The notes beneath the pieces are model-generated. The model saw only the letters and a program-made list of their open reading frames with translations. It did no database searches and had not been told where the DNA came from. The position numbers were made by a program, and so were the translations under genes. DNA of 28,868 nucleotides, from positions 1 through 28,868 of IMG/VR virus record IMGVR_UViG_3300025079_000016; one strand, given 5' to 3'. Of this stretch, positions 12,919-23,004 are shown one piece after another (the first letter of the stretch is position 1; every line of letters begins with the position of its first letter). This DNA is from a virus.

Positions 12919-12936
12919 TGGGGGCTTCGGCCCCCA
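12919..12936 (+). terminator. Hairpin terminator after the capsid block
   Basis: A 7-bp perfect stem, GGGGGC with GCCCCC and a flanking T-A pair, closes the very stable TTCG tetraloop (12926-12929). CTTTACTT follows, a weak T-rich run. It lies five bases after the decoration gene stop and before tail tube A. T7 has its main late terminator at the same place behind the capsid gene. Partial termination would give a high capsid to tail ratio. Confidence 0.75.
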
Positions 12937-12954
12937 CTTTACTTAGGATAAATC

Positions 12955-13545
12955 ATGGCACTTAGTTCACCAGCAAATAGCGCAATTGATATATGTAGTC
13001 GTGCTTTAATCTTGATTGGTGCAGAACCAATTACGTCTTTTGAGGATGATACAACTGAGGCTTTAATTTGTGGTAATATGTATGAAGATATTGCTAGAAG
13101 TAATTTGGTTTCTACACGATGGCGCTTTGCAAGCAATCAAGCTGTACTAGCTAGGCTTAGTGATGCACCTACTGGAAGGTTTGACGCTGCTTATCAATTG
13201 CCTTCTGACATTTTGTTTACTCATGCGGTAACTGTAAACGATTATTCGATTGAGTATAACATATACGGCAGCAAGGTATTCTGTGATGCAGATACTCAAG
13301 ATCAACTTATACTAGACTATACGTTTAGAGCCGAAGAAGTTTACTGGCCTTCTTATTTTTCTATTACTGTTGAGTATGCAATGGCTATTGTTTTAGCTAC
13401 AGCATTAGCTAGAGATCAAAGTTTAGCGCAATTAATGCAGTTTCAATATAATCAACTTACTGCAAAAGCTCGCTCTATTGACTCTCAGCAACAAACCACA
13501 CGTAAGCTAACAACATCTAGGTTTATTACTCAAAGGCGTAGTTAA
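12955..13545 (+). CDS. Tail tubular protein A (T7 gp11-like)
   Basis: The 196-aa protein fits the gp11/TTPA family: SAIDICSRALILIGAEPITS near the N-terminus, YEDIARSNLVSTRWRFASNQ with the conserved R-(x)-L-x-x-x-x-W-x-F block, then YQLPSDILFTHAVTVNDYSI and LDYTFRAEEVYWPSYFSITV. T7 gp11 forms a 12-mer adaptor between portal and nozzle; the same role is expected here. Length is near T7 gp11 (196 aa). The stop overlaps the next start (TAATG), and gene order TTPA-TTPB is conserved. Confidence 0.88.
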   Translation: MALSSPANSAIDICSRALILIGAEPITSFEDDTTEALICGNMYEDIARSNLVSTRWRFASNQAVLARLSDAPTGRFDAAYQLPSDILFTHAVTVNDYSIEYNIYGSKVFCDADTQDQLILDYTFRAEEVYWPSYFSITVEYAMAIVLATALARDQSLAQLMQFQYNQLTAKARSIDSQQQTTRKLTTSRFITQRRS

Positions 13546-15815
13546 TGCGGAAAGCAAGAGTAGCACTTACAAACTTTCAATATGGTGAAATTAGCCCGTC
13601 TTTAATATCAAGGACGGATTCTGTTATATATCAATCTTCGGCGCAGAGTTTAAAGAATTTATTTATTAGGTCTGAGGGTGGCGCTATGAAGCGTGGCGGC
13701 TTTCAAGCTATCCATGATTTTACTGGTGTTACTGTAAACACAGACAAAAGGCAGCAAGTAAGAGTTATTCCTTTTATTTTTTCTGATGATGAGCAGTATG
13801 TAATTGCTTTGTCTGAAGGTAAGATGGAGGTATTCTTTATTAATCCTACTACTGGTGTGTTGGCATTAGCAACGACTGTAACCACTGATGTAAATAGCGA
13901 CACTGTTCCTTGGACTGCAGATTACTTGCATGAAATTACTTATGCTCAAGGTGGTGATATTGTATTCCTCGCTCATAATACCTTTCCTACTCAACAGCTT
14001 GTTCGTACTGGTCTTAGCAGTTTTCAAGTAGAACCATTTACATTTAGCTTACAAGCTGGTGGCGCAAGAACATATCAACCTTACAATGCATTTCAAGGCG
14101 CAGGGATTACTTTAAATCCTTCGGCAACAACTGGTAGTGGAATAACTGTTGTAACAAGTGGTGCTTACTTTGATGTTACTGGCTCTCAATCAGGTGGTAA
14201 TTACACTAATTCAAAGCATGTTGGTAAAAGTTTGCTTTACCATGATCAAGAGCTTTATATAACCTCTGTGCAATCTGCTACATCTGTAACTGCAAATGTT
14301 ATCGACGAGCTATTTGTTTCTCTTGATGCCAGCGCTTTAAGGACTGTAGATGGATCAACAACTGTAGAAGTTACTCATTTACGTCACGGTATGGTTGCTG
14401 GTGATGCATTTACAGTTAGAAATGCAACTGCTGTTGGTGGTATTGCAGCAAGTAATATTAATGGGGCTGAAACAGTTGCAAAGGTTTTAGACGAAAACAG
14501 ATACACTTTTGTTGCTGGTGGTTCTGCCAATGCTTCGGAAGATGGTGGTGGTATAGTTCAGATTGTAACTCATGCGCCTACTATAGATTGGTATGAGCAA
14601 TCTTATTCTGCATTAAGAGGCTACCCTGCTGCTGTTGGGTTTCATGAAAACCGTTTATGGTTTGGTGGTACTGTTGCAGAGCCAGATAGTATTTGGGCTA
14701 GTAAGAGTGGATTGTACTATAACTTTGATCTTGGTACTGCGGCTGACGATGATTCAATACATCTTATTGCTAGTATTGGTGAGATAGCTACTATACGACA
14801 TTTTGTATCTAATCGTGATATACATATTTTTACTGCTGGTTCTGAATTTTTTATTCCTACATTTCAGAATGAGCCAATCACACCAACTAATGCTAGGATA
14901 AAGCGTCAGACTTCATTTGGGGCTACCTACATTAGACCTCAACCTTTTTATGGCGCTACTATATTTGCTCAAGTTGGTGGTAAAATGGTTCGCCAGTTTA
15001 TTTATGACGATAGTGAGCAAGCTTATAAAGCCGATCCTATTTCATTGCTTTCTTCGCACTTGATTTCTGACCCTGTTCAAATGTGTGTAATCAGTGGCGC
15101 GGTAAATACTGCGGAATCTTTTGTCTTTGTTCAGAATTACACAGGCGACATTGCTGTATATAATCTTAATAAAGTTGAGGGTGTAGCTGGCTGGACTAAT
15201 TTTGAAACGGATGGTTCTTTTCACTCAATTACCTCCATTGAAAACAGAGTGTTTGCTGTAATAAAATACGATCTAGGCTCTGGTACTCCTAGCTTTGTTC
15301 TTTGTGAGTTAAATGTTAGCATGAATACAGATTGTTCCAATAACTATACTGGTTCTTCTGGTGTATTTACTGTATCTAATTTCTTTGAAAATGGTGCTGT
15401 AGTTGATGTAATAAGCACTACAGATTACTTAGGGCAATTTACTGTTGCTGGTGGTCAGATTGATGTATCATCTGTAGATGCTTCTCTAACAGCTTGTCAG
15501 GTAGGCTTTGGCTTTGATGTAGAGATTAAAACAAATCCTATAGACTTGGCTTTGTCTGCTGGCCCTTTAACTGGTGAGCCTAGAACATTATCTAAAGTAA
15601 TCTTGGATTTAAACTCCACGCTATCTGTGTCTGTAAACAACAAGAAGTTAATTATGCGTAAAGTTAATAGTGATATGAGCCAAAATAGGGCTGCGGTTAC
15701 TGGTAAAAAAGAGTTTCACTTATTGGGTTATAGTCGTGATCCACAAGTAACAATAACACAAACTGCTCCCTTGTTTTTACAAGTTAATGGGATTGTCGCG
15801 GAGGTATCTTTCTAA
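13545..15815 (+). CDS. Tail tubular protein B / nozzle (T7 gp12-like)
   Basis: The product is 756 aa, close to T7 gp12 (794 aa). It opens TNFQYGEISPSLISRTDSVI, then SAQSLKNLFIRSEGGAMKRG, the typical entry of TTPB proteins (GELSPxLxGRxDLxxYxxGxxxLxNxxxxxxGGxxRRPG). A beta-rich body with propeller-like repeats follows, including GFHENRLWFGGTVAEPDSIW followed by ASKSG, as well as TNARIKRQTSFGATYIRPQP. It forms the tail nozzle below the gp11-like ring and anchors fibres. No cleavage or enzymatic motifs are seen. Overlaps with both neighbours indicate one translation unit. Confidence 0.88.
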   Translation: MRKARVALTNFQYGEISPSLISRTDSVIYQSSAQSLKNLFIRSEGGAMKRGGFQAIHDFTGVTVNTDKRQQVRVIPFIFSDDEQYVIALSEGKMEVFFINPTTGVLALATTVTTDVNSDTVPWTADYLHEITYAQGGDIVFLAHNTFPTQQLVRTGLSSFQVEPFTFSLQAGGARTYQPYNAFQGAGITLNPSATTGSGITVVTSGAYFDVTGSQSGGNYTNSKHVGKSLLYHDQELYITSVQSATSVTANVIDELFVSLDASALRTVDGSTTVEVTHLRHGMVAGDAFTVRNATAVGGIAASNINGAETVAKVLDENRYTFVAGGSANASEDGGGIVQIVTHAPTIDWYEQSYSALRGYPAAVGFHENRLWFGGTVAEPDSIWASKSGLYYNFDLGTAADDDSIHLIASIGEIATIRHFVSNRDIHIFTAGSEFFIPTFQNEPITPTNARIKRQTSFGATYIRPQPFYGATIFAQVGGKMVRQFIYDDSEQAYKADPISLLSSHLISDPVQMCVISGAVNTAESFVFVQNYTGDIAVYNLNKVEGVAGWTNFETDGSFHSITSIENRVFAVIKYDLGSGTPSFVLCELNVSMNTDCSNNYTGSSGVFTVSNFFENGAVVDVISTTDYLGQFTVAGGQIDVSSVDASLTACQVGFGFDVEIKTNPIDLALSAGPLTGEPRTLSKVILDLNSTLSVSVNNKKLIMRKVNSDMSQNRAAVTGKKEFHLLGYSRDPQVTITQTAPLFLQVNGIVAEVSF

Positions 15816-16351
15816 TGGGTTTGCCAATTGTTCTTGCTGCCATTAGTACCTTTGTCGGTATTAGTAGTGCTAAAAAGCAGCACGATGCTTCTGCTGCATC
15901 TGCAAAAGCTGCTGAAGAAGCTGGGATTTTGCAAGCTCGTCAATATGCTTCTGAAATGTTTCTTATGAAATCTCAAGCTATTGCTAAGTCTAATCAACGT
16001 ATAGAAGAAATGAATCGCGCTGAGTCACAAAACATAGCCGCCTTTTCTGCAATGGGTAGAGATGATAGATCGGTTGATGCTTTTTTAAAACGGAACAGAG
16101 AACTTGCTGGTCAGGATATTGCTAACATAGCAACAGCTAGTGTTTTAGAAGAAGCTAAATACAGAACGCAAGCAAGCATGGCTTATGTTTATGGGCAAAA
16201 TGCTGCTGCTGGAATTAGAGCTCAAGGAAGTATTAACTTGCTTTCTAATATCTCTAGTATTGCTAAGTCACTTCCTCCATTGTTTGCTACTTCGCCTATA
16301 ACTTCTACCCAAGCTATTACAAATAAAATGACTTCTGATAATACTTTCTAA
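15815..16351 (+). CDS. Internal virion protein B-like (T7 gp14-like)
   Basis: The 178-aa protein starts with a hydrophobic stretch (GLPIVLAAISTFVGISSAKK), followed by long Ala-rich helices (QHDASAASAKAAEEAGILQA) and a conserved-looking NIAAFSAMGRDDRSVDAFLK then RNRELAGQDIANIA. This is the layout of gp14-type internal virion proteins, about 180-200 aa long. In T7, gp14 is ejected first and forms a channel in the outer membrane; the same role is inferred here from order (directly after TTPB, before two giant proteins). It has no enzyme motif. Confidence 0.78.
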   Translation: MGLPIVLAAISTFVGISSAKKQHDASAASAKAAEEAGILQARQYASEMFLMKSQAIAKSNQRIEEMNRAESQNIAAFSAMGRDDRSVDAFLKRNRELAGQDIANIATASVLEEAKYRTQASMAYVYGQNAAAGIRAQGSINLLSNISSIAKSLPPLFATSPITSTQAITNKMTSDNTF

Positions 16352-16363
16352 AAAGGTTAAGCT

Positions 16364-19300
16364 ATGCCAGTTCTTCGTGAAAGAAAACAATATCAAAGCG
16401 CTGGTCCTGTTGGGGTACTTAGAGTAAATACTGGTGAGCAAGAAAAATATCAGGCCATTTCTAATGCGGCTGACAAACTAACTAAGTTAGCTGTTGGTGA
16501 AATGAGTCGTTCCTCTAAGATTATGGGCGCACAGAAGGCACAAGAAGTCTCTGATGTAATGACCATTGATCCCAAGACAGGAAAACCACAGGCTTTAAAC
16601 TGGTCAGAGCAAAGGCAATTCTTTGGCAGGGATTCGGCAGAAGCTTACCAGCGTGTAATTACCGAAAGGTTTCAACAAGAAATAGATGTTGAGATTAGAG
16701 AAAAGGCTACTCAGCTTGCAATTGAATATGAGAATGACCCTTACTCTGTAGAAAAGTACGAAGATAAAATGAATGCGTACTTAGCTGCTATGGCTGAGAC
16801 TAATTCTGTCGATGGTAAAGAAACTGCATATACTAACTACATTATGTCTCAGGGTTCAGAGTATATTTCTAAGACTACTCTGGCTATGCAAGCTGAAAGA
16901 AAACGTAGGGAGGATGCTAAGACTGCGGCTAGGCTTCAAGAAGTTATTACAAACAGAGATAATGCTTTATATGAATTTGGTTTAATTGGAGATTTTGAAA
17001 AAGCTAACAATATTATTTCTGCTAATGAATCAACATCTACTGATGCTGAAAGTTCAAATTTATTTAAAGCTGGATCAACTTCTTCTGTAGTTCGATCAAG
17101 TATGAGTGCCTTTGCAAAAGGCTCTATTGAAAGGCTTTATAATCAAACAACTTCTGTAGCTGAAAGGGATGCTATTAAGTTTGCAATTAGAACTAATGGC
17201 AAAGAAATGTCTACTCTTAGCGATGATTTAATTAAGCAAGTAAAATCAATTTTACCGTTTATTACCAATCAAACTAGACAGTCTATTCTTTCTAATTCAC
17301 AAGCTTACTCTGCTAACATGAGCAAACTTGAAGCTGTTAAAGCGGCTCAATTAAATGCGAGGGTGCAACGAGATTTAAGAGAATCACTGATAGAATATAA
17401 TCGTGACAACACATTAGCATCTTCTGCCTTATTTAATAAATTAAACAATGCAAAAGATGACAATGAGTTTTTTGCATTTGTTACTGAGTATAGCAAACAA
17501 AGCGAGTTTGATCAGGCAACAATTCGAGCACGATATTTAAACGGACAAATCTCAGAAGATAAATATAATTCTTTAATAAAAGATGAAAGGCGTTCTATTT
17601 TAAATTCTATAATAGCTGCTGGTGCATTAGACGGAAATCAAGAGCAAATAGAAACATTTAGAGATGCTCTTAGCAGCATTAATCCAAAAGTTATTCGCAA
17701 TTTAACTAGAAAACAAAAGGCTATTGTAGCAAGATTAAATAAAAAAATTCCTGTTTCATTTTACAACAGAGAAGATGATTTGGCTCATGTTCAATCTTTA
17801 CTCTCAGGCTCTGTAAACGACCAAAGGAAAAGATTAGAATTATTTTTATATGATGACTTTCTTAGAGACAAGGGAGATGATCTTTTTAAAGAAATGAGAG
17901 AGGGCAGTTTTAAATTAGATGATTTAATTGAATTTGATAAATTGGTTATAGCAAGTAGTATATCAAATGCAAAAAAAGAAGCGTATTTAGCAAAAATAGA
18001 TACTAATAGGGCTATTGGTTTAATAAATAATATTCCTAATATTAATTCTGTAGATATAAATAAAGTTGGTGCTTATGTAAGAAGCAATGGTGAAACAAAT
18101 TTAGGTTTAAGTGAGGAACTTAAAAAAGACGCTGATGCAATACTTGTATATATTAATGAAGAAAATCGTAACAAAATTCAAACAGAATTAACTAGTAGGG
18201 AGTCAGAGCTTAGACAAAACGAAGATGTTTTAAGGCAACAGTTGCAAGAAGAAGCATTAAAGCTAGAGCTTAAAAGCCAAGCTTTAGGGCTTGGTAGTAT
18301 GACAGGTACTGAAAAGACTAAACCTATTAGAGAAGAAATGTCTAATTTAATAAAAGCGAATGGCATTGATATATTTAACATGAATTCTGAAGCAGAAGAG
18401 TTTTATATGGCGGCTAGAACAACTATGCCTCAACATTTAATTGAAGCTTTTAGGAGCCTAGCTTCTGGTACATCTGATATTAAAGGTGCTGATGTTATTT
18501 TAAATCATTTTATTAGACTTTCAAATGATCCAGATGGAAGGGGAGAATTTGTAAATAGGATTGGAAGCCTTTTAAGTAATGAAGATTTTGCAATATTAAA
18601 AGATGCTGCTGAAATTAGAACCTCTCTTGGAGGTCAGGCAAAAAATGGCAGTGAAATTATTCTTGATTTAAAAAATCAAGCAACAAGTAATCTTGCGCAG
18701 ACAAACTATGACAATGTGTTTGGTGATAAAAGCCCTTCTCAATTTGTTGGTGAGCATTATAAAGATGATCCTATGATTGTATCTGAGTTAAGTGCAACAG
18801 CAGAATATCTAGCAAGAACAGGCAATGATAAAGAAACAATTATATCTTTATTAAATGATATTGTTGATGGTCATTATCGGGAATCTGAATATGTTGTTGA
18901 TCCTAGTTTACCTTTAGGAACTCCGTTTAGATCAAGAATGTCTTTAAAGGCTATCTTTCCTGACTTTGATGAAAGGCAAGAGTTTATTAAAAGGGTAAAC
19001 TCAAAACTTCCAGATGGATATTCTCTTGGAAAATCGAGTGGTCCAAAATTAAGCTCAATAGAAGAACATAGAAAACAATTTGGCGGTCAAGAAATTCTTA
19101 AATCTGATACAGTTTTATCTATTGAAGCTGGGGTTTCTGAAGTTAAAGAAGAAACTCAAATATATTTAATGCCATATGGCAATACTGACGAATATCAATA
19201 TTATGCTTATTACAAAGAAAAAAGATCAGGAGAATTAAGGCATCTTGTTCTTATAGCTGACAAAGATATTACAGATGATAAAGGGTTACTTATAGTAAAA

Positions 19301-19474
19301 GAAGGTCAACCTTATTGGCCTATGTTTGATAAAGATACTATGTCTAATTATAGAGATATGATTAAACAAAGAGATATAGATGCTGAACTTAAAAAACTAC
19401 AATCAAGAATAAGTACAGAGGACTTTTCAAAAGCATCTACATTAGCAAGTAAATATCAGCTAAGGTTAAGATAA
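16364..19474 (+). CDS. Internal virion protein C-like (T7 gp15-like)
   Basis: The 1036-aa protein is almost wholly helical and charged, with no membrane segment and no clear enzyme motif. It opens VLRERKQYQSAGPVGVLRVN, includes EQRQFFGRDSAEAYQRVITE near residue 85 and long coiled stretches (SRESELRQNEDVLRQQLQEE). Size and position suit the gp15-like inner-core protein (747 aa in T7; longer in marine podoviruses). It should form part of the internal core and leave with the DNA to build the trans-periplasm conduit. The gene is more AT-rich than its neighbours. No lytic transglycosylase signature is found. The stop overlaps the next start by one base. Confidence 0.72.
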   Translation: MPVLRERKQYQSAGPVGVLRVNTGEQEKYQAISNAADKLTKLAVGEMSRSSKIMGAQKAQEVSDVMTIDPKTGKPQALNWSEQRQFFGRDSAEAYQRVITERFQQEIDVEIREKATQLAIEYENDPYSVEKYEDKMNAYLAAMAETNSVDGKETAYTNYIMSQGSEYISKTTLAMQAERKRREDAKTAARLQEVITNRDNALYEFGLIGDFEKANNIISANESTSTDAESSNLFKAGSTSSVVRSSMSAFAKGSIERLYNQTTSVAERDAIKFAIRTNGKEMSTLSDDLIKQVKSILPFITNQTRQSILSNSQAYSANMSKLEAVKAAQLNARVQRDLRESLIEYNRDNTLASSALFNKLNNAKDDNEFFAFVTEYSKQSEFDQATIRARYLNGQISEDKYNSLIKDERRSILNSIIAAGALDGNQEQIETFRDALSSINPKVIRNLTRKQKAIVARLNKKIPVSFYNREDDLAHVQSLLSGSVNDQRKRLELFLYDDFLRDKGDDLFKEMREGSFKLDDLIEFDKLVIASSISNAKKEAYLAKIDTNRAIGLINNIPNINSVDINKVGAYVRSNGETNLGLSEELKKDADAILVYINEENRNKIQTELTSRESELRQNEDVLRQQLQEEALKLELKSQALGLGSMTGTEKTKPIREEMSNLIKANGIDIFNMNSEAEEFYMAARTTMPQHLIEAFRSLASGTSDIKGADVILNHFIRLSNDPDGRGEFVNRIGSLLSNEDFAILKDAAEIRTSLGGQAKNGSEIILDLKNQATSNLAQTNYDNVFGDKSPSQFVGEHYKDDPMIVSELSATAEYLARTGNDKETIISLLNDIVDGHYRESEYVVDPSLPLGTPFRSRMSLKAIFPDFDERQEFIKRVNSKLPDGYSLGKSSGPKLSSIEEHRKQFGGQEILKSDTVLSIEAGVSEVKEETQIYLMPYGNTDEYQYYAYYKEKRSGELRHLVLIADKDITDDKGLLIVKEGQPYWPMFDKDTMSNYRDMIKQRDIDAELKKLQSRISTEDFSKASTLASKYQLRLR

Positions 19475-22400
19475 TGAAGAATGGTCTTACTGCAGTACAA
19501 GATATTCAAAATAGATTAAGTCCTGAACTTCCAGCTGATTCTCCTACATTTGCCGAAACTGCCAGTGCAACACTTTCACATAGGTATATGCCATTAATAG
19601 ATTATACTAGGGAAGTAAATCAATTTGGTTACGACTATGAGCCAGAAGAAGGTTATGCTGCTGTAGATCATATTCCAAAAGATTTAGAGCAATACACTAC
19701 TTCATTGCTTCGCGCTAACAATCAAAAACATATGGATTTTTTATCTACGTCTTTAAGAAAAAAGCTAGATGTAAGAGAAACATTAGACAACTCAGGTCTT
19801 GGCTCTTTATTTCTTTCAGAAATTTTTGATCCTATTAATTGGGTTGGATTTCCTTTAGCCAGAGGTTTAAGCGCTGGTCGTGCTGCCTTGCGTGTTGGTA
19901 CTGGCACTGGCGCTATAGTTGCTGCTCAAGAATCAATTAGGTATCCATTTGATCCCTTTGCAACAAAAGGAGAAGTAGCTGCTAATGTAGGTACTGCGTT
20001 TGCATTTGGCTCTATACTTGGTGGTTTGTCTAGGATTACTAATACTAGAAAAGTAGTGGCAATAAGGGATGCTGAAATAGAAATAGGAGAGTTGCGAAAA
20101 GCGATTGATCCTGATGATCTTTCTATAGCTCCTAGTTTGTTTACTGATTCTTGGTTGTATAAGTCTGTAACAACGCCAATGAAAAGGATTCTACAGGATA
20201 AAGACCTTCCTGATAGTGTAAAATTAACTACATTAGAAATAGCTAATGACGCTGGTATTTTATTAGCTGCTAACAAAGCTGGTAAGGCTTTAAGGCCATC
20301 TGTATTTCAAAATGCAAAATTATTAGAAGGTGAGTGGGTGCAATCCTACGATGATCTAGTAAGAATCTGGGGAGATTCTACTAAGCAAGGCGTTACTAAT
20401 CCTATGGATTACCTTTATAAGCGCTCTGACTTTGAAAATTGGGTAGAGTCTGTAGACCAAAAAGCAATACAAGGCATAAAGCCAGCCGATGACTTTGAAT
20501 CTAATGCTATGTCAATTATTAATAACTACTATGACAAATGGGAAACAAGATTAACTAAACAAGGCATGATTGGCAACGATACTTTCTACGCAAAAAACAT
20601 ATTAAAAAGACAGGAGGAAATAACTCTTCTTAAACAAAAGTTAGATAAAGCTAAGAATGCAGATTACATTGACACATTAAAAGCTTCTATTGCTAGGCAT
20701 GAGGTAGAAATTAAACATCATGAATCTATGCTTGGTAAGACGATGCCTAAAGGAGAAAATCTTTTTCGTCCTAGATATTGGGATAGGGATGTAATTAGAG
20801 CAAACAGAGAAGAGTTTGAACAAGTTTTATTTAATTGGTTTAGAGACAACCCTGCAACTGTAGCTAAAGCTAAAAACGGTTCTATAGAAGAAATACAATT
20901 ATCAAAAAACCCTGTTGATATTCAATTAAGAGTTACAAGAATGACTGATGATCTTCTTGGTGATGGTGATCCTCTTGAGTTTGATGCTGGTTATTTCGGC
21001 ATGGGCAAGTCAAAGCATATGAAACACAGGGTTGTTGATATACCTAATGATCGTGTTCTTAAATTTATAAATACAAATCCAATTCAAGTAATGAAAGCGT
21101 ATGCAACTCGGGTAGGTTCTCGTTATGAGTTTTCTAGGCAGTTTGGTGGCAAAACTATTGATGAGTTAATGGATACCAAGAAAATAGAAATGCTTGAAGC
21201 TGGTATATCTATAGATAAAACACATGCTCACATGAAGGATATGCGTCATTTATATGAGCGTGTAGCTGGCAGTGTTGTTCGTGATACTAATACTTGGGAC
21301 TTTAAGACTGCTCAAATCTTGCGTGATCTTGCTCAATTAAATTATCTTGGTTCGGCTGGTATATCTACGATTACAGAGCCAGCTAAGATTCTTATGGAGC
21401 ATGGTCTTGGGCCTACATTCCGAGGTTTGTTTAATATTTTGTCTGACAGCCAATTAAAAATGGGGGCTAAAGAACTTCGCATTGCTGGTGAGGCGTTAGA
21501 AATATTGCATGGTAGCTCTCACATGCGCCTTGTGGATGATGTTAATAATAATCCTCTTAAATCTACAGTATTTGATAGGGCTAAGAATTACTTTTATTTA
21601 GCTAACGGACTTGCTCCAATAACTAGAATATTTAAAGACTTTGACGGTATGATGCGTAGTCATACACTTATTGATTATTCTGTAAGATTAGCTAATGACA
21701 AAGCAACTCGTATGGAAATGGAGTATCTATCTCGTTACGGCATAGATGCTGAAGTTGCAAAAAAGATTGCTAATGCTCCTTGGCAACGTGGTAAATCTGG
21801 TTTGTATCTTGCTAATACTAAAGCTTGGTCTGATACTATAGAGTTTCCTTCTACAAAAGCTGAGATTGTAAGTGGCCCAACAAATGCTTACACGCACGGT
21901 CAGACGGGCCTACCTGATGATAGATATAAACCAGCATTTTACACTCATAAGGAAGGGAAAATATATATAGATGAGGAATATATTCGTGATGTTATGTGGG
22001 ATGCTAAAGGCTGGAAAAATCCTAGAATGAAAGGTGTTAAACCTATAGAAGATGGCATTATAAACTCTCCAAATGATTTAGTTTCTTTCATTAAGATGCA
22101 TGAAATTATGCATTCACTTAATAGGCCAGAAGATTTAGATTTATTTGTCGATGGTGTTAAACTACAAAAATATGATGGCAGAAAAAAAGCTCATGTTGCT
22201 GCATACGAAAATGCAATTAATGATTTAGCTATAGTTGAAATTAAAAAACAGCCTAGAGTAGAAGAAAATACTGTTAGAAGGTTTCGCACTGCTTTATCTT
22301 CTGGTGCTGCAAATACAATTTTAATGGGAACCCCTGCTGATAAACCTATAATTACAGATGGTATTGCCTATATTCCTATGCGAGTTGCTAAACAGTTTGG

Positions 22401-22998
22401 AATGAAAGAGGATTCTAAGTATCGCGGTTATGCTAGAGTAGAAAATGGATTGCTTGGATTACCATTCCAGTTTTACAGTTATAGTTTAGCGGCAGTAAAT
22501 AAAATTACAGCTGCTCATGCTCATGGCCAATTAAAGAATCAGTTTGTTGGAATTGCATTATCAATGGGCTTGGGTTACATGGTGCTTGATTACAAAACAC
22601 CAGACTTTGTTGATCTTAGTTTTCAAGATAAGTTTGCAAGATCATTTGATTACTCAGGAACAGCGGCATTATACACTGATTTAATGTATACTGGCATGAC
22701 TACTTCTTTAGCTCTTGGTGGTCCTAATATTACAAACGGATTCTTACAACCTAGATACCCACAACAAAAAGATAACATAGATGCTGCTACTGGCATTCTT
22801 GGTGCTGGCCCTTCTATAGCTGATGATTATATTAGAGGTATGCACGATTTAGTTACTGGTAATGTTGGGGAAGGTACTAAAGAAATAGCTAGAAGTTTAC
22901 CTTTTGCTAGAATGTGGTTTTGGAAAGGTAAGATGAATGAGCTTACTAGAATGTTAGAAACTGAAATAGACGAACCTTCAGGATTTGGGCGTTACTAA
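19474..22998 (+). CDS. Internal virion protein D-like (T7 gp16-like) with embedded zinc-protease motif
   Basis: The 1174-aa protein is in the gp16 place. Near the N-terminus it has GLGSLFLSEIFDPINWVGFP and an Ala/Gly-rich hydrophobic patch (GTGTGAIVAAQESIRYPFDP, then VGTAFAFGSILGGLSR). A region with LNYLGSAGISTITEPAKILM follows in the middle, and NGLLGLPFQFYSYSLAAVNK near the C-terminus, both typical of marine podovirus gp16-like proteins. Unlike T7 gp16 there is no N-terminal transglycosylase. Instead, residues 876-880 read HEIMH, a zincin HExxH motif, with E912 in AAYENAIND as a possible third ligand. It is probably ejected with DNA, and the protease would act on peptides or proteins of the envelope; activity is inferred. 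Confidence 0.75.
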   Translation: MKNGLTAVQDIQNRLSPELPADSPTFAETASATLSHRYMPLIDYTREVNQFGYDYEPEEGYAAVDHIPKDLEQYTTSLLRANNQKHMDFLSTSLRKKLDVRETLDNSGLGSLFLSEIFDPINWVGFPLARGLSAGRAALRVGTGTGAIVAAQESIRYPFDPFATKGEVAANVGTAFAFGSILGGLSRITNTRKVVAIRDAEIEIGELRKAIDPDDLSIAPSLFTDSWLYKSVTTPMKRILQDKDLPDSVKLTTLEIANDAGILLAANKAGKALRPSVFQNAKLLEGEWVQSYDDLVRIWGDSTKQGVTNPMDYLYKRSDFENWVESVDQKAIQGIKPADDFESNAMSIINNYYDKWETRLTKQGMIGNDTFYAKNILKRQEEITLLKQKLDKAKNADYIDTLKASIARHEVEIKHHESMLGKTMPKGENLFRPRYWDRDVIRANREEFEQVLFNWFRDNPATVAKAKNGSIEEIQLSKNPVDIQLRVTRMTDDLLGDGDPLEFDAGYFGMGKSKHMKHRVVDIPNDRVLKFINTNPIQVMKAYATRVGSRYEFSRQFGGKTIDELMDTKKIEMLEAGISIDKTHAHMKDMRHLYERVAGSVVRDTNTWDFKTAQILRDLAQLNYLGSAGISTITEPAKILMEHGLGPTFRGLFNILSDSQLKMGAKELRIAGEALEILHGSSHMRLVDDVNNNPLKSTVFDRAKNYFYLANGLAPITRIFKDFDGMMRSHTLIDYSVRLANDKATRMEMEYLSRYGIDAEVAKKIANAPWQRGKSGLYLANTKAWSDTIEFPSTKAEIVSGPTNAYTHGQTGLPDDRYKPAFYTHKEGKIYIDEEYIRDVMWDAKGWKNPRMKGVKPIEDGIINSPNDLVSFIKMHEIMHSLNRPEDLDLFVDGVKLQKYDGRKKAHVAAYENAINDLAIVEIKKQPRVEENTVRRFRTALSSGAANTILMGTPADKPIITDGIAYIPMRVAKQFGMKEDSKYRGYARVENGLLGLPFQFYSYSLAAVNKITAAHAHGQLKNQFVGIALSMGLGYMVLDYKTPDFVDLSFQDKFARSFDYSGTAALYTDLMYTGMTTSLALGGPNITNGFLQPRYPQQKDNIDAATGILGAGPSIADDYIRGMHDLVTGNVGEGTKEIARSLPFARMWFWKGKMNELTRMLETEIDEPSGFGRY

Positions 22999-23004
22999 GT
23001 ACAG

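Noticed and set aside
16364-22998. Lytic transglycosylase (SLT) domain in the internal virion proteins
   Set aside because: I looked for the conserved ES and GxMQ-type motifs of T7 gp16 and found none; only the HExxH motif is present.
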